Below, piece by piece: positions 1 through 8,953 of a stretch of 57,274 bases of DNA. Position 1 is the first letter of the stretch. Each line of letters begins with the position of its first letter. A model generated the notes under the pieces. That model was given only the letters and a program-made list of their open reading frames with translations, was not told where the DNA came from and ran no database searches. The position numbers and the translations under genes are program-made. This DNA is from Desulfobacterales bacterium (GTDB lineage: Bacteria > Desulfobacterota > Desulfobacteria > Desulfobacterales > JASJAZ01): NCBI GenBank assembly GCA_030066785.1, contig JASJAZ010000008.1, forward strand, positions 1 to 57,274, given 5' to 3'.

Positions 1-241
1 CGGGAGGGTGTCTAAATCTTTTGGAAATCTTAAATAATTTCCAACCTAAAAATTTTCGATTTCTCTAACTAATCAGTGGCATTGGCCGATGTAAAAAACC
101 TTGTGATTTCCACTGTACATCTGCAATTTTGCCAAATTTTAGATTATCTCATGTCGTTAATCGGCCCTATTGCGGTCTAGATTGGCGCCCATCGCGTAAA
201 TCGCCCAAGATACCGACAAGATTGCCAGGTAGATGCGCCGG

Positions 242-979
242 TTATGAGCTGTCATTCTCGGATTTATCCGGCAATACACCGTTTTTCAAACAGTGCAATG
301 AATAACTTGGATAACCCAATTCTTTTAGAGCCTGCCAGGTGTTAGAGATTTCATACTCCAATCGCCCCAATTCAATTTGGCCTGTAGAAGTATCAAAGGT
401 AGCATAACTGGCACGCGGGTCTCCATCCCTCGGTTCGCCGACGCTTCCTGGGTTGATGAGAACTTTATCCATGATTTTTTTCACATAAGGTATGTGCGTA
501 TGGCCGGTGAAAATTATTTCAGCCTGGATATCCTGATAATACTCAGCCAGTTCAGGGTATGGGGTGTTAAGATCAAGGTAGTGGTTAAAAGGCATGTTGG
601 GCCCTGTATGATTCATATAAAATGAAATATCATCCAACTCGAATCGGCATTCCTGCGGAAGTTCCCGTAAAAAAGCCATAGAATCTTGGCTTATCAGACG
701 TCTTGTTAATTCGGTCACTCTATTCAGATCCTCCGCCAGATGTGCATACCTTTCTCCGATGTAATCAGAGGCCTTTTGGTCATGGGCGATAATGTAATCA
801 CTGTTACCAAAACAAATATGGTCACAGTTATCCATCAATACATCGATGCACTGTTCGGGAAAGGGATAATCAACCGCAATATCTCCGCAACAGATCAATT
901 TATCATGCCTGACGTTCTTCAGCACACAATCTAGGGCATGATAATTTCCATGAATATCCGATACAATTAGAATTTTCAC
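242..979 (-). CDS. Metallophosphoesterase, YfcE/MJ0936-like
   Basis: A 245-residue calcineurin-like phosphoesterase. The metal-binding motifs appear in order: SDIHGN at residues 7-12, CGDIAVD near 31, FGNSDY near 57 (the family GNH[DE] motif, here with Ser for His) and FTGHTHIPY near 158, followed by a NPGSVGEPRDGD segment typical of the small cytosolic phosphodiesterases of this family. It starts at an ATG just before the first motif, so the domain is complete. The substrate cannot be told from sequence. It stands alone on the minus strand with a 420-base gap before the next gene. Family confident, function open. Confidence 0.9.
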   Translation of the reverse strand: MKILIVSDIHGNYHALDCVLKNVRHDKLICCGDIAVDYPFPEQCIDVLMDNCDHICFGNSDYIIAHDQKASDYIGERYAHLAEDLNRVTELTRRLISQDSMAFLRELPQECRFELDDISFYMNHTGPNMPFNHYLDLNTPYPELAEYYQDIQAEIIFTGHTHIPYVKKIMDKVLINPGSVGEPRDGDPRASYATFDTSTGQIELGRLEYEISNTWQALKELGYPSYSLHCLKNGVLPDKSENDSS

Positions 980-1401
980 TGTTCAAGCTCATTAAGGTTC
1001 CGAGATTAATTTATTAAAATCCATGTCCGGTAATAGTTTCCAGGTTGATGCTTCGAAGTAATTTAACAACTAAGCAAAATTCATGAAGAAAATTTCAACA
1101 TATTGGTCCTGATATGTAAAGCTATAAAACAGAGAGGTTTCTATTTTCAAATGGTTAGATTCGACTAGCGGATTTATATGGTCTACCTGTGATATCCAAC
1201 AATTCGGCAATAATCAGTTACCAGAAACTTCTGTGATTTCAAATCGTAATCACCGCAAGAAAATAGCCAATTATTCCAAATAAACCCTGTTCAATTCAGC
1301 ACCCAATTTGACAAATTCAAGGTTTCCCGGATAAATTTCAGATGACCAAAATAAAACGGTAACGGTTCCATCATTCGATAAGTCCGGTTAAGGAGGCCGA
1401 A
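980..1401. other. Intergenic stretch, 422 bp
   Basis: AT-rich spacer between two divergent genes. No coding sequence, RNA gene or repeat was recognised. The only clear signal is a strong ribosome binding site, TAAGGAGG at 1389-1396, five bases before the ATG at 1402. Promoters for both neighbours should lie here but I see no convincing -35/-10 pair. Confidence 0.6.
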
Positions 1402-1815
1402 ATGGATAAGACGATCGTTGACATGCTCAGGAAAGAGGTTGGCATCAGCGATGAAGATTTGAATAAACTGACCCCGGAAGCAAAGAGAATACTTTCCTAT
1501 TTGCCCGAGCTTCGGAAATATAAGATATTCGCTGAGGTCATCGAATCAAAGTATTGCCAGGTACAGTGCAAGGTCGGTCAAAAATTCGTGTTTACAGCCA
1601 ACCCCCTGCTGCTGCATACAAATGAATCTACTTGCCCGCCTTGCATTGGCGCTTTGGTTCCAATAGATGCAGTTATCCGCCAGGTTTTTGATAATGTTGT
1701 CGAGGGAAATGAACCTGATGAATTTTTGGGAAATGTCGAATGCAGAGATAAAGGGCTGGATCATGGCGGTCTGGGTAAAGTGAAGTTCAAGGTTTACACA
1801 GTGAAGGCTGCCTGA
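1402..1815 (+). CDS. Small cysteine-containing protein, TIGR04076-like
   Basis: A 137-residue soluble protein with no signal peptide. The N-terminal 40 residues are helical and charged. The rest resembles the uncharacterised TIGR04076 type: a strand with VIESKYCQVQCKVGQKF, then TCPPCIGALVPIDAVIR, then a terminal strand KVKFKVYTV. Four cysteines in two CxxxC/CxxC-like pairs could bind a metal. An ATG with a strong Shine-Dalgarno sequence (TAAGGAGG) fixes the start. The next gene follows after 17 bases but looks unrelated. The family assignment is from memory of the pattern and is tentative; no function is known. Confidence 0.6.
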   Translation: MDKTIVDMLRKEVGISDEDLNKLTPEAKRILSYLPELRKYKIFAEVIESKYCQVQCKVGQKFVFTANPLLLHTNESTCPPCIGALVPIDAVIRQVFDNVVEGNEPDEFLGNVECRDKGLDHGGLGKVKFKVYTVKAA

Positions 1816-1832
1816 GTCCGTGAGCGTATAAC

Positions 1833-2996
1833 ATGATAAAAGCTTTCCCATTTGTCGTCCTCATTCTGGTTGTGACGGATGTATGTCATTCTGAAGATAA
1901 TTCGATTAATAGGGATTGGGCTGAAAACACCAAAAGCATGTTGAGTAGAACTTTAAAGCGATATAATTGTATGGATTATGCAGACAGGTGGAATAATTAT
2001 AGCCTGCCGACAAAACGAGATTGTCTTCAAGACGAGATTTACCCCATTTCTAAAAAGACAATGAATGAAGCGTATCAATTATGGCGTATAACTGAAAACC
2101 AAGAAGATAGACATGACGTCGAAAAATATTTTAACAAGTGCAGCCGTGAGTATAGCGACAGCTTATTAAAAGAAATTGACCTTCTTTATGCGGATGGCGC
2201 TAATAAGAAAGTTGCTCTCGGCTTTTTGGTCAAAGCAATTTATTTCCGTGAAATGTATTTTTGTATTGAAAACTTATACCGCTCACATCAATCCAGGATA
2301 CTGGAAGCTGCTGAAAAGTCATATTTCAAACAATATTATCGTAACGAGATCGCGTTAGACGTGGTTCGTGAGCATTGTGCGGTCAAGGGTGACCCCATTA
2401 CAAGTGATCAATATTTAACGCGAATCGCAAAAAAACGTGAGAAGCGAGCCGCTGACAGCAAGCCGATGCAAGCGCATAAACAGCTTGATGCGTCCCATGA
2501 GTATCAAACCGATCGAAACGAACCAAACCTCGCGGATAATCATGCGACGCGAATGACTATCAGAAATAAATTAAAAGATAAAACATACAAGTGTAAAAAC
2601 TTTGGCAATAGCTGGAAGCGCAGCCACGTGATTGAAAAGCGCGATGTTATCAATCATGTATTTAATCGACGAAGAAAGTTTACCAACTCAATTTTTAAAG
2701 AAAGCAATTCCCAAGGTATCGATGATGAACAACGCGCGTTTATGAAGATCTTGAAGAAATGCAGCGTCAGATATACAGATGCTATTCAGAAAGAGTTAGA
2801 CGCCTTTTATGATGACAAACAGAATGATCGTGTGGCTTTATTGATATCAATTAGAAAAATCTATGATAGGCGCTTCTTTCAATGCTTAAAGGATTCGGAA
2901 TCCCCGGTGGTAGCAGCGTTTTACGCTTATGATATTTACAGCACTTATAATGCAATTTTAATAGAGGAAATAAGACGGTTTTGCATGGAAAAATAG
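1833..2996 (+). CDS. Secreted protein with an internal duplication, unknown function
   Basis: A 387-residue protein that I do not recognise. It begins with a short lysine then a hydrophobic run (FPFVVLILVVTDVCHS) that looks like a signal peptide, so the product is probably exported. Two similar modules can be aligned: about residues 93-180 (KCSREYSDSLLKEIDLLYAD, then VALGFLVKAIYFREMYFC) and about residues 302-385 (KCSVRYTDAIQKELDAFYDD, then VALLISIRKIYDRRFFQC), each ending in a V/I-x-x-x-C helix. Between them is a basic, poorly ordered linker. It is more AT-rich than its neighbours, which may point to transfer. No catalytic motif is visible. Confidence 0.6.
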   Translation: MIKAFPFVVLILVVTDVCHSEDNSINRDWAENTKSMLSRTLKRYNCMDYADRWNNYSLPTKRDCLQDEIYPISKKTMNEAYQLWRITENQEDRHDVEKYFNKCSREYSDSLLKEIDLLYADGANKKVALGFLVKAIYFREMYFCIENLYRSHQSRILEAAEKSYFKQYYRNEIALDVVREHCAVKGDPITSDQYLTRIAKKREKRAADSKPMQAHKQLDASHEYQTDRNEPNLADNHATRMTIRNKLKDKTYKCKNFGNSWKRSHVIEKRDVINHVFNRRRKFTNSIFKESNSQGIDDEQRAFMKILKKCSVRYTDAIQKELDAFYDDKQNDRVALLISIRKIYDRRFFQCLKDSESPVVAAFYAYDIYSTYNAILIEEIRRFCMEK

Positions 2997-3000
2997 GTCA

Positions 3001-3456
3001 TCAAAGGATTCGCTCCAAGCTAACAATGGTGGTGGATGCGCTAAATTGGTTCGAGTTAAGAAAATGCAGCATTTTGGCATCATTGCGGTCAACCAAGGTA
3101 TTGACTTTGCGTACACCGAGTTCTTTCAAATGGTCCATGTATTCATTCACCAGCATTTCACCGATACCCTGTTTCTGGTAATCGGGATCAACCCCAATGG
3201 TGTCCAGGTTCGCTTCATCCTCGAAAATACCATATTCGCCCATAAAGAGTTGTCCCATGATAAACCCGACAACGGTTCCATCTGGTTTTTCAGCCACCAG
3301 TGACGTCGGCAAATACTCTTTTGATTTAAACAGCTTTTCAAATTTTATTTCATAAAACTCCTGTCGCGAAGTCTTGAGGACTTTTTCATCAATCTCTACG
3401 ACAGCGTCAAAGTCGTCATTCTTCATGAGCCTGACTCTAATGGTGCTTTCATTCAT
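3001..3456 (-). CDS. GNAT-family N-acetyltransferase
   Basis: A 151-residue GCN5-related acetyltransferase. The acetyl-CoA pyrophosphate loop is seen as GVDPDYQKQGIGEMLVNEY (Q-x-x-G-x-G type) at about residues 89-107, preceded by the usual strand VVGFIMGQLFM and followed by the C-terminal motif KMLHFLNSNQF. It ends four bases from the stop of the convergent secreted protein and lies 71 bases downstream of the membrane oxidoreductase on the same strand, so it may be the last gene of that operon. The substrate is unknown. Confidence 0.85.
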   Translation of the reverse strand: MNESTIRVRLMKNDDFDAVVEIDEKVLKTSRQEFYEIKFEKLFKSKEYLPTSLVAEKPDGTVVGFIMGQLFMGEYGIFEDEANLDTIGVDPDYQKQGIGEMLVNEYMDHLKELGVRKVNTLVDRNDAKMLHFLNSNQFSASTTIVSLERIL

Positions 3457-3527
3457 GCGACATCCTTTCTGTTGATGGATGGATATCAGATGGTGGCCAC
3501 GCTTTCAGCTGTTTGCAAAGGTCTGGG

Positions 3528-5636
3528 TCAGATCATATTTTGTGCCACAATTTCAGCGATATCCATTGTCTTAATCGTTTCTTCTTTCTCCAGCTCTTTC
3601 ATCCCGTCTTCGACCATTGTCAGGCAGAAGGGGCACCCCACCGCTACGGTGGATACATTCAGATTGACAATTTCCTCCGTTCTTTCCAGGTTAATTCGTT
3701 TGCCGATGGTCTCTTCCATCCACATGCGTCCCCCGCCGGCACCGCAGCAAAAACTTTCCCGGCCATGCCGATCGAGTTCCTTAACGGTGCCATTGGAAAC
3801 GGATTGCAGGATGGATCTGGGCTGATCGTAAATGTTATTGTAGCGTCCCAGGTAACACGGATCGTGATAGGTCAGCGCGCCTGCCGTTGCTTTATTCAGA
3901 CTGATTTTTCCCGCTTTGATGAGCCCGTCGATGAACTCGGCATGATGAATCACCTCGTAATGTCCGCCACTTTGAGGATAGTCATGCCTGAGGGTATTGA
4001 GGCAGTGCGGGCAGGCCGTGATTATTTTTTGAACGTTGTAGCCATTCAGGGTTGCAATGTTTTCCTCGGCCATCATTTGGTACATCATCTCATTGCCAAC
4101 GCGCTTGGCAAAATCACCGGTACATTTTTCCTCCACACCTAAGATGGAAAAGCTGATGCCTGCTTTTTGCAATATTTTAACCAGACTAATGGAAACTTTT
4201 TTGGATCGGTCGTCGAATGAGCCGGCGCAGCCCACCCAAAGCAGATAATCGACATCCGGGTTGTCGGCCATGGTTGTGACGCCCAAGCCTTCAGCCCAAT
4301 CGGCGCGTTTATCATAGCCGATTCCCCAGGGGTTGCCGTTGCGTTCGAGTCCTTTCAGGGCAGGGTTCAGCTCTTTGGGGTAAGACTCCGCCATCAAGGT
4401 TTGCCCTTGTCGCATGGCGATGATGCGGGGCACATGTTCAATGGTTACCGGACAGACCTCTTCGCAGGCACGGCAGGTGGTACATGCCCACAGCGTATCT
4501 TCGGCGATGACATCGCCCACCAACTGCTTCTTGCTGTTGTGTTCGGTGGCTGCTTCCTTCAGTTTTTCAATTTGATTTGCATCTTCGATTTGCTGGAGGG
4601 TGGATACCAATTTGGCTCTTTTGACAATATGATCAGCATTCTCATTCAGTTCATGCTTCAAATTGTCATTGAATTCATGCAAATTTAACGGCTTGTCGGT
4701 GGTGAAGGTCGGGCATACCTCTTTGCATCGTCCGCATTCGGTACAGGTATACAGGTCCAGACCCTGTTTCCAGTTGAGTTGATGGATGTGATTGATTCCC
4801 AGGGATTCATCCTCCCAGGCCTCTTCGTCTTCCAAATCCAGCAATTTAGGCTTTTCATGCGGATAGTCCAGGCTTTTTAGAAACACGTTGGGAAGTGCCG
4901 TGATCACATGAAAGTGTTTGCCCCGGGGCAGCAGATTTAAAAATACCAACTGGGTACAGATGTGCACCCAGAACATAATGACCATCAGGTAGTTGTGGGC
5001 TTCAAGGCCAAATCCTGAAATCAGGTTGGAGGCGCCCACCGCAACCGGTGTCCACCCGAATTCGGACCCGTATTGCGGATTATTGAAATAATGAAGATCT
5101 CCGGGATTGTTATATAATTGAACCAAATTGTAGCGTGCGCCGTCGTACAACAGATCAGACACCATTAAAATACCGATCAGCGCCAAGACCAAATAGGCTT
5201 CGAAGGTATTGTGCATGCGCTCGGGCTTTAAAACCGCGCGACGAAAAATGGCCCAGATGATCATCAACAAAACGATCCCTTCGGTAAAATCTTTGAGGGC
5301 CATGTACAGATAGCCGGGCAGGCCGTTGTCGCCCAGCAACGGCAGTTGAAATCCTGCCTGAAATCCCTCGCCATATAAATTCAAGCTGCGAATCAATAGG
5401 ATACAAAACCCCCAAAAGATGAACGCATGCATAATCCCGGAGCTTCTTTCTTTGGCCCGGCCGACCAGACGTTTCTGGCCCATGGCCAGAACGATCATAT
5501 TGATCAGCCGGTCTTTCAGACGGATGTCGCGATCGGCGGGCTCAAGCGCCTTTAACAATTGAATTTTGCGAAACATTGTGCGCCCGAATACCGTCAGCGC
5601 AATGATAAGTAAAAGCGCCATTAATAGGGGATTCAT
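3528..5636 (-). CDS. Membrane HdrD-like FeS/cytochrome b oxidoreductase (EtfAB:quinone oxidoreductase type)
   Basis: A 702-residue fusion of a NarI-like membrane domain and a heterodisulfide reductase D-like domain. About five hydrophobic helices fill residues 1-250 (for example MNPLLMALLLIIALTVFG and NYLMVIMFWVHICTQLVF). Then come two [4Fe-4S] motifs, CTECGRCKEVCP and CTTCRACEEVCP, and two CCG-type domains. The first has GCAGS, EKCTGD and CPHC (one Cys at the usual Cys-Cys position); the second has HDPCYLGR, FCCGAGGG and CPFC. Proteins of this type oxidise EtfAB and reduce menaquinone during acyl-CoA oxidation. It lies 178 bases downstream of etfA on the same strand, supporting that role. 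A paralogue at 29440-31506 differs in its first CCG domain. Confidence 0.9.
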   Translation of the reverse strand: MNPLLMALLLIIALTVFGRTMFRKIQLLKALEPADRDIRLKDRLINMIVLAMGQKRLVGRAKERSSGIMHAFIFWGFCILLIRSLNLYGEGFQAGFQLPLLGDNGLPGYLYMALKDFTEGIVLLMIIWAIFRRAVLKPERMHNTFEAYLVLALIGILMVSDLLYDGARYNLVQLYNNPGDLHYFNNPQYGSEFGWTPVAVGASNLISGFGLEAHNYLMVIMFWVHICTQLVFLNLLPRGKHFHVITALPNVFLKSLDYPHEKPKLLDLEDEEAWEDESLGINHIHQLNWKQGLDLYTCTECGRCKEVCPTFTTDKPLNLHEFNDNLKHELNENADHIVKRAKLVSTLQQIEDANQIEKLKEAATEHNSKKQLVGDVIAEDTLWACTTCRACEEVCPVTIEHVPRIIAMRQGQTLMAESYPKELNPALKGLERNGNPWGIGYDKRADWAEGLGVTTMADNPDVDYLLWVGCAGSFDDRSKKVSISLVKILQKAGISFSILGVEEKCTGDFAKRVGNEMMYQMMAEENIATLNGYNVQKIITACPHCLNTLRHDYPQSGGHYEVIHHAEFIDGLIKAGKISLNKATAGALTYHDPCYLGRYNNIYDQPRSILQSVSNGTVKELDRHGRESFCCGAGGGRMWMEETIGKRINLERTEEIVNLNVSTVAVGCPFCLTMVEDGMKELEKEETIKTMDIAEIVAQNMI

Positions 5637-5713
5637 AGCTTCCTCAACAACTTTATCACTTGCGTTATTTAATTAATAATTGAGCCGCCAGGGAGTTTCA
5701 AGCATCAACGCTT

Positions 5714-5788
5714 GTCATTCCTGACTTGATCCGGAATCTAATTCTATGTAAGGGACCATCTCTGGATGCCGGGCTGCATCGGCATGAC
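5714..5788. repeat. Imperfect intergenic inverted repeat, REP/MITE-like
   Basis: Within the etfA-oxidoreductase spacer, a 75-base segment begins GTCATTCCTGACTTGATCC and ends GGATGCCGGGCTGCATC followed by GGCATGAC. The ends are inverted and partly complementary (GTCAT...ATGAC). It matches the general pattern of short palindromic extragenic repeats found in many proteobacteria. It could fold in the transcript and separate expression of etfBA from the downstream oxidoreductase. I see no second copy in the window, so repeat status is inferred from pattern only. Confidence 0.5.
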
Positions 5789-5814
5789 AGCGAAACTTCT
5801 GATTGCTGAAATAA

Positions 5815-6774
5815 TTAACTTCTTATTTTTTTAATTTCTTCGCGCAGAAGCGGAACCACCTCGAAAAGATCTCCCACGATACCATAGTCGGCCACGTTGA
5901 AGATAGGCGCTTCAGGGTCTTTGTTGACGGCCAGGATCACTTTCGAGCCGTTCATGCCCGCAAGGTGCTGAATCGCGCCGGAGATCCCCATGGCCATATA
6001 AAGAGTGGGCGCCACGATTTTACCGGTTTGCCCGACCTGCTTGTTATGGGCCATAAAACCACCATCGACCATGGCGCGGGAGGAGCCAAAGCCCGCCCCT
6101 AAATCGTCGGCCAGCGCTCTGATCAAATCGACGCCGGTCTGATCCTTGGCCCCGCGTCCCACGGAAATGACGATGTCGGCATCGGCCAGATCGATTTCAC
6201 CGGTGGCGTCTGATATGAGTTCCTTAATTACGGCTTTTACATCTGCTGCCGGGGTTGCTAGCCGGACGACATTTTCGGTTCCGGAAATTCCTTCGGTGGC
6301 CTCAAAGGCACCGGCGCGGACCACGGCCACCAGCCTCTCCGCATTGATTTTCACCCGTTGTTTCACTTTATTGGCAATGGCAGGTCTGATGATTTCAACT
6401 TGATCGCCATTGAGTATCACATCGGTAATTTCAGTTGCGCATGCGGCGCCCAGCTGCGCGGCAACTCTTGGAGAGGCGGCTTTGCCGCTTTCTGAAAAAC
6501 TGAACCAGATCAGATCGGCACCGAATTGGTTGGCCGCATCGACGACACAGGATGCGTATGGGCCTGCCGAAAACAGCTCCAATCCCGGATCATCGGCAAT
6601 GTATTGGGTATCGGAACCGGCGTTTGCCAATTCGGGAATTAACGCTTCCAGATTACTGCCAATGGCCACTACGGCCGCTTCGGCTCCAATGGCTTTGGCT
6701 TTTGATAAAAGTTCGGCTGTGCTGCCTTTCAGTGCCCCTTGCTTGATGTCTGCGATTACGAGTACTTTGGCCAT
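5815..6774 (-). CDS. etfA: Electron transfer flavoprotein, alpha subunit (copy 1)
   Basis: A 319-residue EtfA. The N-terminal domain (residues 1-190) has the usual AKVLVIADIKQGALK start. The C-terminal FAD domain carries VGRGAKDQTGVDLIRALADD, then GQTGKIVAPTLYMAMGISGA and VNKDPEAPIFNVADYGIVGD, which are the FAD-binding signatures. It pairs with EtfB encoded 63 bases upstream and takes electrons from acyl-CoA dehydrogenases in the cytoplasm. The likely acceptor is the membrane oxidoreductase encoded just downstream. A second EtfA is encoded at 32470-33438. Confidence 0.95.
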   Translation of the reverse strand: MAKVLVIADIKQGALKGSTAELLSKAKAIGAEAAVVAIGSNLEALIPELANAGSDTQYIADDPGLELFSAGPYASCVVDAANQFGADLIWFSFSESGKAASPRVAAQLGAACATEITDVILNGDQVEIIRPAIANKVKQRVKINAERLVAVVRAGAFEATEGISGTENVVRLATPAADVKAVIKELISDATGEIDLADADIVISVGRGAKDQTGVDLIRALADDLGAGFGSSRAMVDGGFMAHNKQVGQTGKIVAPTLYMAMGISGAIQHLAGMNGSKVILAVNKDPEAPIFNVADYGIVGDLFEVVPLLREEIKKIRS

Positions 6775-6837
6775 AATATATTTTCCTTATATGAATATAT
6801 GGGTCTGCTGATGATCGTGAATGATGGGTTGGTTGCC

Positions 6838-7623
6838 CTATAACACCTTGGCTTCATTAACCAAAAGATCGACGACCTTGGCGGTGATGTCGGCTGCGTC
6901 GCCTTCAAATTTCTGCCCGGCCTCGCGCGTTTCCGATTTCATAAATTCGACAATTTCCGATTTCAGTGCGGTACCTCCGACCTCCTCAAAAGAGGTACCA
7001 AGCGCCGATAGATCCATCACATCTATTTTCTTTTTCTTGGCCATCATGAGGCCGCGCATTCCGGGTAGCCTCGGTTCATTAATACTATCAGTAACCGTGA
7101 CGACGGCCGGCAACTCCAAAGCAACAATTTCAGTCCCATTATCACCCAGACGGGATACGCTGATGTGCTGGTCGTCTAATACCTCGATTGCGATCACATT
7201 GCTGACACAAGGTATTGCCAGATACTCGGCCAGCATAATGCCGGTTTGACCATTATCCGTATCCTGGGCTTGTTTACCAGTGATAATCAGATCATAACCC
7301 TCCTTCTCGTAGACCTTTTGCAAAACTCGGGCGAATACAGACGAATCCGCTTCGGTCAGTGTTGGATCATCGATTTGAATACCGTTGTCAATCCCCATGG
7401 CAAAGCCTCGGCGGATAATCTTGGTATTGTCTTCACCACCGCCGATACTGACCATGGTTGTTTCCGCATTGTTGTTTTCCTTTAGTTGGACGGTGGCTTC
7501 CACTGCATTTTCATCCCAGGCATTCATGACATACTGTAAGCCATCCTCTACAATGGCGCCGGCCTCCACGTTGATGGTTAATTCCACATCGACTACTTTT
7601 TTGATCGTGGTAAGAATTTTCAA
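6838..7623 (-). CDS. etfB: Electron transfer flavoprotein, beta subunit (copy 1)
   Basis: A 261-residue EtfB, first gene of the minus-strand etfBA operon. The protein shows MKILTTIKKVVDVELTI at the N-terminus, NAWDENAVEATVQLKE, the signature LIITGKQAQDTDNGQTG near residues 119-135 and EPRLPGMRGLMMAKKKK near the C-terminal arm. It forms the heterodimer with EtfA. A good promoter lies about 100 bases upstream (7722-7750) that is almost identical to the bamB promoter, suggesting that this Etf is made together with the benzoyl-CoA pathway. Confidence 0.95.
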   Translation of the reverse strand: MKILTTIKKVVDVELTINVEAGAIVEDGLQYVMNAWDENAVEATVQLKENNNAETTMVSIGGGEDNTKIIRRGFAMGIDNGIQIDDPTLTEADSSVFARVLQKVYEKEGYDLIITGKQAQDTDNGQTGIMLAEYLAIPCVSNVIAIEVLDDQHISVSRLGDNGTEIVALELPAVVTVTDSINEPRLPGMRGLMMAKKKKIDVMDLSALGTSFEEVGGTALKSEIVEFMKSETREAGQKFEGDAADITAKVVDLLVNEAKVL

Positions 7624-7721
7624 TTTGCCCTCCCGCTCTTGTTTGTTTCGTTGGTTCGGTTACCAGGCCTGATTTATGAAAAAAATAAGGAAATTGGAGT
7701 TAAAACGTAACTTGTTTTTTA

Positions 7722-7750
7722 TTAATATGTTAAGCAATATTGGGTGTCAA
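7722..7750 (-). promoter_or_regulatory. etfB promoter with TTAACATATTAA core
   Basis: On the minus strand, TTGACA (7750-7745), a 17-base spacer and TATTAA (7727-7722). The spacer end and -10 form the inverted-repeat-like core TTAACATATTAA (7733-7722), followed by ACAAGTTA. The bamB promoter has the same -35, spacing, core and downstream ACAAGTTA. Promoter function is inferred from consensus match. Confidence 0.75.
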
Positions 7751-7830
7751 GTGTTTTTTTAGAAAAAAATATTTCATTAGATAGGTCTTCCGTCTGTGAA
7801 GATGAGCCGTATTTTGCGAAAATTTGATGA

Positions 7831-7853
7831 CATATCATTTGCAAAATGATATG
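7831..7853. promoter_or_regulatory. Perfect 10-bp inverted repeat, possible operator
   Basis: Arms CATATCATTT (7831-7840) and AAATGATATG (7844-7853) are exact reverse complements around GCA. It lies between the MarR gene end (8062) and the etfB promoter (-35 at 7750), 80 bases upstream of that -35 element. Size and symmetry fit a transcription-factor site; the binding protein is unknown. There is no T-run, so a terminator for the MarR gene is less likely. Confidence 0.5.
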
Positions 7854-8061
7854 CGCCGGATTGACAGCCTGCAGACAGAGCAGGATTTGACAGGAGGGTT
7901 TAATAGAAAGGTAGAATCTGTGTACCGTCACCGGAATAATATCATGGGCACTAGATTTCATTCCGTCTGTATCAGGCGGATATGTGGTGATATCTGCGGT
8001 AGTCTGTTCGTTTTTATGACGGCCAAAGCCGCCATGGACTTGAATCCGGGCTAGAGGACCG

Positions 8062-8550
8062 TTATTTTTTTAAGGGGCTGTTGCTATATAACTGTTTTAA
8101 GTCGCCCAACAGTCTTTTTTTCCCTTCTTCTGAAAAGCTTCTTAAATAGTTGCCTATGTTTTCATCATGCGCCGTCTGTATGTTTCTTATCACCTGTCTT
8201 CCTTTAGGCGTAATTTCAAGAATTGTTATGCGTTCGTCTTTTGAATCATGTTTCCTAAGAATAAACCCGTTTTTTTCTAATCGTTTGGCGACACCGGTCA
8301 TATTGGGTCCCGACACCAGCATGATTTTGCTTGCAATCGTCACTGAGTTTTGACCATCTTTAGAGTTATGTAAAACCCTCAGGGCATTGTATTGTGAAAA
8401 GGTCAACCCATAGTTTTTATAGATGGTATCGCAATCTTTTTTATATACTTCGGAAGCTTTGACCAGGGCCACTAATACTTTCTCATCAATTTTCAGACCG
8501 CTTTTATAGTTATAGGCACCCCAATCGGGTCTTTCGGATTCATCAGGCAT
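8062..8550 (-). CDS. MarR-family transcriptional regulator (BadR-like position)
   Basis: A 162-residue winged-helix regulator. Residues 25-60 form the first helices, then LTFSQYNALRVLHNS and SVTIASKIMLVSGPNMTGVAKRLEKNGF (recognition helix), and the wing KHDSKDERITILEITPKGR, all typical of MarR. It is divergent from bamB and lies directly upstream of the etfB operon. MarR-type regulators such as BadR control benzoate degradation in other bacteria. By position it is the candidate regulator of both bam and etf operons, probably answering to an aromatic acyl-CoA; this is inference. Confidence 0.9.
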   Translation of the reverse strand: MPDESERPDWGAYNYKSGLKIDEKVLVALVKASEVYKKDCDTIYKNYGLTFSQYNALRVLHNSKDGQNSVTIASKIMLVSGPNMTGVAKRLEKNGFILRKHDSKDERITILEITPKGRQVIRNIQTAHDENIGNYLRSFSEEGKKRLLGDLKQLYSNSPLKK

Positions 8551-8592
8551 GGCAGCATCCTCAACCTTTTAAGTATCGCATTAACCTTACCG

Positions 8593-8650
8593 TTATTACG
8601 TAATTAGTTATTTACACATGTCTTATATAAAACACCTTCTCAAAATACAA
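8593..8650 (-). promoter_or_regulatory. Promoter and possible operator of the MarR gene
   Basis: On the minus strand, TTGTAT (8650-8645), 17 bases, TATAAG (8627-8622). Just downstream, around the expected leader start, lies the palindromic TTACGTAA (8596-8603), part of TACGTAATTAGTTA (8597-8610), which occurs again at 43354-43367. Location after the -10 would suit autorepression. Confidence 0.5.
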
Positions 8651-8953
8651 TATATATTTTAGCTTCACGCTATTATTTCAATAACAATCTAAAAATATAT
8701 ATAAAAATTGTGGTTAAATAAAAAGATACGCAGTCCCTGTGCATCAGCTCGGCCGATTAAACCCCCTGCAGGCAACGCATCAAAATGAAATTTTATCAAT
8801 CGTTGCTAAAGCTAGCAGCAGAAGCAATGAGGTGGTTGCAAGCATTGCGGGTTAATGTAAAATACTATAACTTACTGTTATTCTAAATAATAAAGTATCT
8901 ATTTGATTTTACCGTGGGGGCCTGAAATTATTGCCTTCCGGCCTAAAAAAAGC

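Noticed and set aside
7722-8054. Two small opposing frames in the etfB-MarR spacer
   Set aside because: Neither has a ribosome binding site or family likeness, and the region is better explained by a promoter and a palindrome.
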